A stretch of 64,000 bases of DNA from Coenobita brevimanus (Eukaryota; Arthropoda; Malacostraca; Decapoda; Coenobitidae). The notes under the pieces were generated by a model. It saw only the letters and a list, made by a program, of their open reading frames with translations, was not told where the DNA came from and made no database searches. Every line of letters starts with the position of its first letter. Positions within the stretch are counted from its first letter, which is position 1. Made by a program: the position numbers and the translations under genes. Location of the stretch: contig CM064713.1 of NCBI GenBank assembly GCA_032717465.1, positions 14,704,203-14,768,202 on the forward strand, read 5' to 3'. Below, piece by piece: positions 57,041-64,000 of the stretch.

Positions 57041-59118
57041 TTAAGCCCGTTGTTGTTGGCCGTGCAAAGCAGCCTCGGTGCCTTCGTGGGGTGATGGATG
57101 TCCTTCCTGTCATCTGGTACCATTCTTTGAAAGCATGGTTCACAGCTGTGATTTTCAAAGACTGGTTTCACCGTCACTTCGTCAAGGAGGTCATCCATTA
57201 CCAGACGAAGACACTGGGAATCCCTCGCGACCAGGTAAAGGCTCTCCTGCTCGACAATGCACCTGCCCACCCGTGCGACAAGGACTTGGTTGCTGAGAAT
57301 GGCCGTATTAGGTGCATGTTTCTGCCACCTAATATGACTGCTCTCATTCAACCCATGGACCAAGGAGTGATCGTGGCAACAAAGCGCCTGTACCGTCGGA
57401 AGTTCCTGGACGAGGTGATGGTTGTTCTCGAGGACGAGGACAAGCACAGGGAAGGATGTGACACACGAGGCAAGCGGACTTTGGAAAACCTTCGCCGCTA
57501 CAACATCAAGTCTGCGCTGTACAACTGGGCTAGTGCATGGAAGGAAGTCCCTGTGAAAACTCTTGAAAATGATTGGTCTCGTCTGCTTCTCGGAACGGAT
57601 GTGGAGTACGATTTTCTAGGGTTTGACGTGGATGACTTCCATGCACGGCTACGTACGCACGGCGACGTTGTTGATGTGGACGATGTTCGTGAGTGGTTGG
57701 ACGACGACGAGGGCGATCCTGGGTATCAGACGTTGTCTGATATCGAGATCGCGTCTTCGGTTGCTGGTGTCAGTCCCGAACTTGAAGATTCTGACGACGA
57801 AGGTGATGATGATGCGGACTCCTCTCAGCATGACACTACTCCAGCCATCCCCAAGCTGAGCGCACTCCGGGAACATCTAGAGTTCGTCCTAGACTACCTG
57901 GAAAACCCGGACTGCGACAGGGAGATGGGGCCCTTGGGACTCGTGGAGGAAGTGCGTGCTTTCAGGCAGCGCATCATCAAACGCCAGAATCGTCAGTCCT
58001 TACGTCAGTCAACAATTGACAGTTTTTTCAGGCCCGTGACCCCCGCTGTGCCAAGCCCTGGTTCCACTCCGTTGCCTCCCCAAGACAGGCCCTCATGCTC
58101 CGAGCCACAGCCCAGCACATCAGCCACGGTGGAGTCACCGCTCGACGTGAGTTTGCGGCTTTCCTCAGAGTCTTCTGCAGTGGGTACGCCATCACCACGA
58201 CCCAGCGATGCACCCCTTGGTCGCCTGCCAGTGATACTCTCGGACTCTGACAGTGAATAAACAGCAAGAACTTCTCCACTAGACCACACGGGAATTTTGA
58301 GTGTTGTGCAGTGAAAAAAACGGTGTGTTGTGTTAAGGTTTTCGAGTTGAGAGAAAAGACTCAGTGGAAACTAAATTTAACATAAATAAACTTCTTTGTT
58401 TTGGCTTTGGAAATTTTAAAAGATTGGGAAAAGTTAATATGCAACACAAAATTTAACTGGAACATTATTTGGACTAAAGTGAACACTGTGAAGAGAACGG
58501 ACTTCTGTGTGTTATTGACTAAGTTCAGTGCAAGACTTCAGGAAGAGTGTACTGCAAGTGCTTCAGGAAATCGTTCTTACTGTCAGAGTCCGAGAGGAGG
58601 CAGTTATTCATCAAGGTGGCCAGGGACTTGCTGTAAGTAGCCAGAATGTTTCATACTGTACCTTTTTCCATACTATACTTACCAGAATGTTTCATACTGT
58701 ACTTTTTTCAATACTATACTTACCTCATGCATGTGCAGTAGGAATGTGTTTTTCAGAGTTAGGCTAGGTTAGGGTCCATAAGTACCAGAATGTTTATTAA
58801 TGTATGAACATACTTCTAAATCCTCATTTTATGTTTCTTTTGCATTTATTTCAGTCATTTATGTGCCTTATTGATGTGATTTGGGTGTTAAATAAGTGCT
58901 ATGCATGTCTAGAGGGAGTTGTATAGGTGTTTCTCTGAGTTAGGGTCCATAAGTACAAGTCCATAAGCTGGGGCCCAATATCCGGACAAAACCAATAACC
59001 GGACCTACCAATGGCTCTATTACGTCGGATATTGGAGTGATTACCGTATATGCGATTTCGCACCTAACGCGGCATGGTAGGAACGAAACCCACGTGTTCA
59101 GTGCGAGTTTCCTGTATA

Positions 59119-60357
59119 TGAATATACTGAACACCCATGGGGACATCACACAACCTTGTCGCATGCCCACAATGATCGTGAACCATTCACTTAGATGCCC
59201 ATTAATCCATACACATGCTTCACTACCATCATAAAAACTTTTGACGGCACCTAGCAGCTTACCATCTACATGTACATCATACATGAGCAAAACTTTCCAC
59301 AATTGTTCTCTGTCCACTTTGTCATATGCTTTTTCCAGATCCATGAATGCCATAAACACCTTATGGTCCTTCTCACAAGCCTTCTCTGCTATCTGTCTCC
59401 CTGCAAATATATGATCCACACATCTTCTGCCACTCCTAAAGCCACCCTGTTCATCACTCACTAGGACTTCTGATATCTGTCTTACTTTCTCCATAATAAT
59501 TCTTCCATATACCCTCCCTACCACACTCAATAAACTTGTGCCATGATAATTCTTGCACTCACTTCGCTCACCTTTATTTTTGTACAGGGGTACAATCACA
59601 GCCTTCTTCCACTCTGCTGGCACAGTTTCACTCATCCATGCCTTCTTACATATCTCCAACAAACATTTCATTCCACTCTCTCTATTACACTTAATCATCT
59701 CTGCTTTCACTTCATCAACCCCAGCTGCTTTCCCATTTTTCAGCTGCTTCACAGCACTCTTCACCTGTGCAAGTGTCACGGCTCCTAGCACTGCTTTCCT
59801 TCTCTGCACACCCCTAAAACTAATCATGGTTACAGTCGCTCTGCTCTCTCTATTCCCACTCACAAGGCTTTCAAAATATTCTTTCAATCTGGTCCTTACT
59901 TCATCCCTATGGGTTAATAATCTACCACCTACATCCTTCACACCATCACATTTCTTTCTGCTTTCACTTCTACATTTCCGCACCTCTTTCCAGAAAAGCT
60001 TCCTATTTTCAGAGCAGTTTGCATTCATTTTTCTTCCTTGATCATCACTTACCTCTTTCTTTTTCCTCTTCATTAGTCTCCTTAGGTGCTTCTTGCTCTC
60101 AATATATTCAGTTCTGAACCCCTGTCCTGTAACCACTTTAGCCATTTCTTCCTCTTTTCCTCAACCGTTCTCTTAACCTCTTCTTCCCACCAAGCCATAC
60201 CTTTCTTCTTTGTTGTTACTCTTGCCACACTACACACCACTTTAGCATTGCTAATTAAGCAATCACTATATGCATTCCACAGGCTGTCCAGAACCATTTC
60301 ATTCCAATTCACTGATTCTAACTCCACCACTACTTTGGTCCTGTAATCATCTGCCAT
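59119..60357 (-). pseudogene. RTE-C linker and RT N-terminal half
   Basis: Open for about 400 codons: KKGMAWWEEEVKRTVEEKR of the linker in one frame, then LFWKEVRKCRSE, VKQLKNGKAAGVDEVKAEMI, AVIVPLYKNKGERSECKNY, VSDEQGGFRSGRRCVDHIF, MDLEKAYDKVDREQLW and IVGMRQGCVMSPWVFSIFI. It ends at the M insertion just before the catalytic YADD. The last 40 codons of the long open frame belong to M and Tig-F. Confidence 0.88.
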
Positions 60358-60383
60358 TACATTATTAGATTATGTATATAATT

Positions 60384-60903
60384 AGTGGTAGGTGGGGGCG
60401 CTCACCATCCACTCACTCGATGTAGTGCTGCTCTCGGGTGTCTGCCCATTCCTCTCCTTCCTTCTTTCCTTCCATTCTCTTCTGCCTTTCTTTCCCTCAT
60501 TCTTTCCTTGTCCTTCTGCCTATGGGGGACTTTACGCTCCCTCTTCTGTCTTTCTTTCCTTCATTCTTTCCACTTCCTTCAGCCTGTGGGTGACTCTACA
60601 CTGAGTGACAAGCCAAATGGTTTCCTGTGCACCAGGAAACCATTTACTTCACTGGGTGGTACCATATAACCAAATTTTGCCGTGTGGTGGTTTAGTGGGT
60701 AATTATTGCGCTCCAATTGGATTGAGCTGGTGAAGGTTTATATCCAAGGGGTGGTTGGGGTTGATTGCGCATGTAATGCCACTCAGGGATGAGTGAGGCT
60801 GGTCACTCTCATCTTAAATGTCGGGACCAACTGCCTAGCCCTGGGCTCCTACGCTCCTCATGGGGCAATGTAGGATTGGATGATGGATGGATGGATGGAT
60901 GGA
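60384..60903 (+). mobile_element. SINE-D copy 5, full length
   Basis: Starts AGTGGTAGGTGGGGGCGCTC and ends in (GATG)n then (TA)n. This copy has the clearest tRNA-like A and B boxes. Confidence 0.85.
60688..60745 (+). promoter_or_regulatory. tRNA-like internal promoter (A and B boxes) of SINE-D
   Basis: TGGTTTAGTGGGT at 60688-60700 resembles an A box and GGTTTATATCC at 60735-60745 resembles a B box (GGTTCNANNCC), spaced 34 nt apart as in Pol III type-2 promoters. Other copies keep the spacing. Confidence 0.55.
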
Positions 60904-60924
60904 TATATATATATATATATATAT

Positions 60925-61766
60925 AGTGATGATATCTAGGGTTGGTGGCGGTACTGTCAAAGACGAGGGAGAGTGGCCATGTGCAGTTTGCCATAAGGGC
61001 ATGGGAAGTAATTCCATCATGTGCAGTGTTTGTGATAAATGGGTGCACAAGAGATGTAGTGGTATTAGAGGCAGACTGCAAGATAATGCTGATTTTATGT
61101 GTACGGCGTGTCAGGGAGAGCAGGTGGAGATTGTCAGGTGTGAAAGGACTGAACTTGCTGGTCAGTCTCTTGAGTGTGTGGAAGAGTTTTGTTATTTGGG
61201 AGACATGTTATGTGCTGGAGGTGGGGCTGGAGTTAGCTCTGTGGCTAGGGTGAGAAGTGGTTGGAAGAAGTTCAGGGAGCTGTTGCCTCTCCTGGCATTA
61301 AGAGGACTCTCCCTATGTGCTCAGGGGTCTTTATATGCAGCATGTGTTAGGAGTACATGTAATGCTGTATGGTAGTGAGACCTGGGCAGTAAAGGAAGAT
61401 GATATTCACAGCCTCAAACGTAAAGACATGACAATGATTAGGTGGATGTGCAGTGTGTCCCTGCTTGCAAGGTCTGGGGGGGCTGGGTTTATGATAGAAG
61501 AGTCGAGAGGCAGGATGGGACTGAAGTGTATTAGTGTTGTGATGAGGAGAGGTAGACTGAGATGGTTTGGGCATGTGGAGAGGATGGGGGATGATAAATG
61601 GGTGCAGAGGGTGAGAAGCGTTATTATTGGGGGTAGGGTTGCGAGGGGTAGACCGAGAAAGACGTGGGACGAGGTCATTAAGTGTGACCTCAGGGTTAAG
61701 GGACTGAACAGGGAGGCTGCAGTAGATCATGCAGCATGGAGAGCCGCAACGTTTATTTACGCGTAA
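60925..61766 (+). mobile_element. RTE-E LINE copy 3' part, with intact PHD-type finger
   Basis: Starts just after the RT palm and runs to the end of the C-terminal domain. Colinear with 43620-44430. The left edge is a (TA)n run after SINE-D, the right edge a stop near 61766. Confidence 0.85.
60925..61766 (+). pseudogene. RTE-E PHD-type finger, thumb and C-terminal domain
   Basis: Intact C4HC3 pattern: CAVC, then CSVC, HKRC and CTAC, with spacing C-2-C-10-C-2-C-4-H-2-C-14-C-2-C. It sits between KVMISRAGGG-type sequence and ECVEEFCYLGDML. After a shift near 61350 come VKEDDIHSLKRKDMTMIRWM, RWFGHVERMGDDKW and GRPRKTWDEVIKCDLRVKGLN. The PHD family binds histone tails or other peptides; its role in a LINE is unknown. 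Confidence 0.83.
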
Positions 61767-62465
61767 ATAATCAATATCACACCCCGTGCACAGATCACGT
61801 CCTCCTTCTTTGGAAGCCATAGTAAGAAGAATTTGAATTTTCCACCCAGAAGGAATCAAAGGTCACACTTTAAAATGACTGGTAGAAGACCACCGCATGA
61901 TCTAAAGTATGCCTATGAGTGGGTGAAACAGACCTAGCAGAAGCATGCGCAGTCGAAGGAAAGAAACACACATACAAACACACGCATTTTTTTACACAGA
62001 CTGGCAGTGATGATCAAAGGTATGTTTTCAGGGGAAATTATAATTAAATTCATTATCTCAGTAAATATCAATTTCCAAATGGGATTATGGGGGTTCATTA
62101 TCATTCTTAGGTAATATACTATGCATTTAAGGTGGTAATATTCCTGAACCGCATACTAGCAACTTGTAAAATAATACTGAATCAACTTTCAATGGCCTTT
62201 ATAAAGAACTATTAGCAACTTTAAGTGAAGCAGTGGAAGCTGGGGCCCCATGTTCATATGAAACATGAATCTACTAGACTGCAGATTGAAGCTGCCCTTC
62301 TCTGGGAGTCCACAACCCTCTTTTTAGGGTGATCTGGCAAATGTTTCTATACATGGGATATAAAGCTGTTTGGTTGGAGTATACTTACATTGATGTGACT
62401 TCACAAAGGCATCCCTCTCCAGTACCACAGAAGGGAAAGGTGTAAATAATTCATCAGCACCTTAG
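61767..62465. other. Spacer, nothing recognised
   Basis: About 700 bp without coding signal or assigned repeat. Confidence 0.45.
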
Positions 62466-63085
62466 TCAATACCCTCTTTAGGCATAAAATGATCCACAGG
62501 TACAGAATACATGGCGAGTGATGAGAAGGGTAGGTGGTGAACTAAATGAACAGAAGGCAATGACTGATTATGTGTATGTGGATAGTACGATGAACAGGTG
62601 TGTAATGGATACATGAGCATATAGAGGTTTGGAGAGTGGACTTTCTGACCACCACTTGGTCGTGGTGAGAATCAAAGTACAAATGAAATGGAGGAACAGA
62701 AGAAGGGAAGGACAGGAGGAAGTAGTTCATACAAGGAGGGTGGAAAGGTTACAAAAGGATAGAAAAAAGGCAGAATATAAGAGAGAAGATGAGAGATTGG
62801 GTAAATATGGAATGAAGCAGATGTGTTTCATGGAAAGTGTGTGCAAGATATTCACAGAGGAAATCTGTGGAGCATGTGAGATGGTGTGTGGGATCAAGAG
62901 ATGATGAAAGGGGGTGCAAGGAACAGCATGGTGGAATGAAGGGGTGAGACAGGCTGTGGCACAAAAGAAGAAAGTATATATTGTGTGGATGAGAAACAAG
63001 GGAGTGGAAGGAGTTGAGAGATGGAAGAGAGATTTATATATAGTGGGGAAAAAAGAGGTGAAAAGATTAGTAAGAGAGAGTAAGG
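62466..63085 (+). mobile_element. RTE-A fragment: endonuclease C-terminus and linker
   Basis: Sense internal fragment. GLSDHHLVVVRIKVQ of the endonuclease is followed by the basic linker and GTAWWNEGVRQAVAQKKK. Frames break near 62620 and 62905. Truncated on both sides; a SINE-D adjoins on the right. Confidence 0.82.
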
Positions 63086-63277
63086 AGGCACTCACTATCC
63101 ATTCACTTGATGTAGTGCTCTCAACTGCCTGCTATTTCCTCTCTTCCTTCCCTCTTTCCATTCTTCCTCTTCTGTCTCTCTTTCCTTCATTCATTCCTCT
63201 TCCTTCTGTCTACAGGTGACTCTACACAGAGTGACAAGCCAAATAGTCTCCTATGCAACAGGAAACCATTTACTAAG
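63086..63277 (+). mobile_element. SINE-D copy 6, 5' part
   Basis: GGCACTCACTATCCATTCAC through AGTGACAAGCCAAATAG, then stops within the ACCATTTACT segment where a new sequence starts with TGTCACG. Confidence 0.78.
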
Positions 63278-64000
63278 TGTCACGAATTCGAGCGAGCGTA
63301 TTTATAAATTCGTGACATTGTACTCTAATGAGAAAACCACGAACTTTAGTGGAATTCCCGCTCAGCATCACTCAGTTCAACCGTCCTTGTATTCACTTTG
63401 ATCAGGATGGTTTTCAGAACATTTCTCATGTTTCACAAGTGATCATTCTTATCTACAACATTAGTGCTTTCACTGAGTGATTTGTTGTGAGCCCATATCG
63501 CTCACTTTCTCTCCGTTGACCGCTGAAGTTAGGCTGTGCCCTACTTCCGACAAACACGGTCATCTCTTGCCCCCTTTCATTGTTTGAATTTTGTCAGCTT
63601 TGAGTCGCCGTGAGGGTAGGACCGTTTGTGCCCAGCGTAGAGCAGCGCCTCCGTTGTACAGCAAGTTCCTGAACCTCCACCTAGACGGTGAATTGGCAAA
63701 GCAGGCTTAGCGAATTGCAGTGTTTGATGTTGAGCACAAGCGCCCAGTCTTTTCACTCGGCTCCCCTCCACTGACCAGTATTTCTTTTCGTTTTTCTAGG
63801 CTTAAGTGTGTTTAGCTTTTGAATGAGCAAGTGAGTGTATTCTCCTTGTTTTTAAAAAATAATTTTTGGAGATTCATATAACGTAAATTTATTTCATTGT
63901 AATCAATAAGTTTACAGGTCTTTTCTTTGAACTTAAAGTAATTAAACTCGTGTTTAATTTCTCCACATTAAGCTTGTTTTAGTTGCCGCTCCTAGTTTGC
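63278..64000 (+). mobile_element. Possible LTR start, cut by window end
   Basis: Begins TGTCACGAATTCG directly inside SINE-D and has an inverted repeat GTCACGAATT/AATTCGTGAC in its first 40 bp. It ends AT-rich with polyadenylation-like context. An LTR typically begins with TG. No internal region, CA end or target duplication is visible, so the class is a guess. Confidence 0.3.

Larger units (their letters stand above)
54387..58260 (+). pseudogene. Tig-F transposase, copy 2 (one stop plus PB-N insert)
   Basis: A pogo-type transposase that would cut and paste the element at TA. HTH: KRVVLTLEKKREILEKVDAG and RILHEYNLARSTLFDIKRS. A TGA at 54659 replaces an Arg codon. The second HTH and DDE core run from 54662: YNADETGLFYR (first Asp), then the PB-N insert at 55066-57040, then LLLDNAPAHP (second) and ALIQPMDQGVI (third). 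The acidic C-terminus ends RLPVILSDSDSE before TAA at 58258. An upstream in-frame ATG at 54294 would add a hydrophobic leader. Confidence 0.9.
54004..59046 (+). mobile_element. Tig-F copy 2, split by PB-N copy 1
   Basis: Flanked by TA. Ends CAGTAATCACTCTAATATCC and, in reverse, CGGTAATCACTCCAATATCC. Without the PB-N insert the element is about 3.07 kb. It holds a (A)n run at 54100-54134, the transposase and a long 3' region. The best preserved Tigger here. Confidence 0.92.
53057..59114. mobile_element. M element (TIR, TATA/TA target), holding Tig-F copy 2
   Basis: Left CAAGAAACTCGCACCAAACA and right, in reverse, CAGGAAACTCGCACTGAACA. Both sides show TATA in RTE-C, so the target duplication is TATA or TA. 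Own sequence is about 1.0 kb (53057-54003 and 59047-59114), with an array of about 175-bp tandem units. No transposase seen, so the superfamily is unknown. Confidence 0.72.
51958..60370 (-). mobile_element. RTE-C LINE copy, long, split by element M
   Basis: The antisense segments 51958-53056 and 59115-60370 are colinear with each other and with the copy at 29241: the palm loop codons in the 59-kb part continue in the 53-kb part. The 3' tail is (CATCAT)n at 51961. This is the most complete RTE-C in the window, reaching back through the linker into the region upstream of RT. Confidence 0.9.

Noticed and set aside
1..64000. Structural RNA genes (tRNA, rRNA)
   Set aside because: No complete cloverleaf or rRNA segment was seen; the only tRNA-like signals are the A and B boxes in SINE-D.

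Overview
The window looks like gene-poor nuclear DNA of an arthropod, most likely a decapod crustacean. That guess rests on the mix of element families (RTE-type LINEs with GATA tails, a poly(A)-tailed Jockey-like LINE, Tigger/pogo, Tc1, hAT-like and piggyBac-like elements) and is inference, not proof. I find no complete host gene. Almost everything recognisable is a mobile element, most of it broken and much of it nested. The only candidate host coding sequence is one possible 143-bp exon at 10332-10474 (minus), so the window may lie inside a large intron or between genes.

Family names used here are local labels. RTE-A: about 3.2 kb, one ORF (AP endonuclease, linker, reverse transcriptase, C-terminal tail), structured 5' UTR, (GATA)n tail. 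RTE-C: RTE-like RT with a longer 3' UTR and (GATGAT)n tail. RTE-E: RTE-like RT with a PHD-type zinc finger between the palm and thumb. Joc-B: Jockey/CR1-group LINE with poly(A) tail. LINE-L: ORF1-like plus endonuclease fragment. Tig-F: Tigger/pogo DNA transposon; Tig-G: its short derivatives. Tc1-H: DD34E Tc1 element. hAT-J: non-coding hAT-like element. M, P, Q: TIR elements at TA-type sites. PB-N: non-coding TTAA-flanked piggyBac-like elements. SINE-D: about 480-bp element with tRNA-like A and B boxes. K and R: short repeats inside RTE-A.

Layout. 1-3117: RTE-A inserted in LINE-L. 3118-3662: Tig-F 3' end. 3910-5051: 5'-truncated RTE-A with target-site duplication. 5581-6767: Tc1-H. 7444-9820: RTE-A interrupted by K and R. 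10133-10940: Joc-B relic, possible host exon, mini RTE-A, SINE-D. 10962-17236: RTE-A split by a nearly intact Joc-B. 17237-18615: RTE-E, RTE-A and RTE-C fragments. 18675-28857: one old Joc-B copy split by hAT-J, which holds two Tig-G elements, the second split by a young Joc-B, while Tc1-H sits in the other Joc-B arm. 29241-30690: RTE-C. 30766-33963: the most complete RTE-A. 34201-35305: RTE-A. 35384-35620: inverted Joc-B piece. 36268-41325: SINE-D copies and a long RTE-A with two small insertions. 41535-46287: P elements, RTE-E, Tig-G. 46359-49112: SINE-D with PB-N, Q, Tig-F fragment. 49117-51907: Tig-F. 51958-60370: RTE-C split by M, which holds Tig-F, which holds PB-N. 60384-63277: SINE-D, RTE-E, RTE-A, SINE-D. 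63278 to the end: possible start of an LTR.

The elements interact as a community. Autonomous RTE and Jockey copies plausibly supplied machinery for short elements sharing their tails, and Tig-F for the Tig-G derivatives. The nested junctions give a relative insertion order. Two Joc-B copies are very alike and one is broken by only two single-base frameshifts in its main ORF, so that family was probably active recently.
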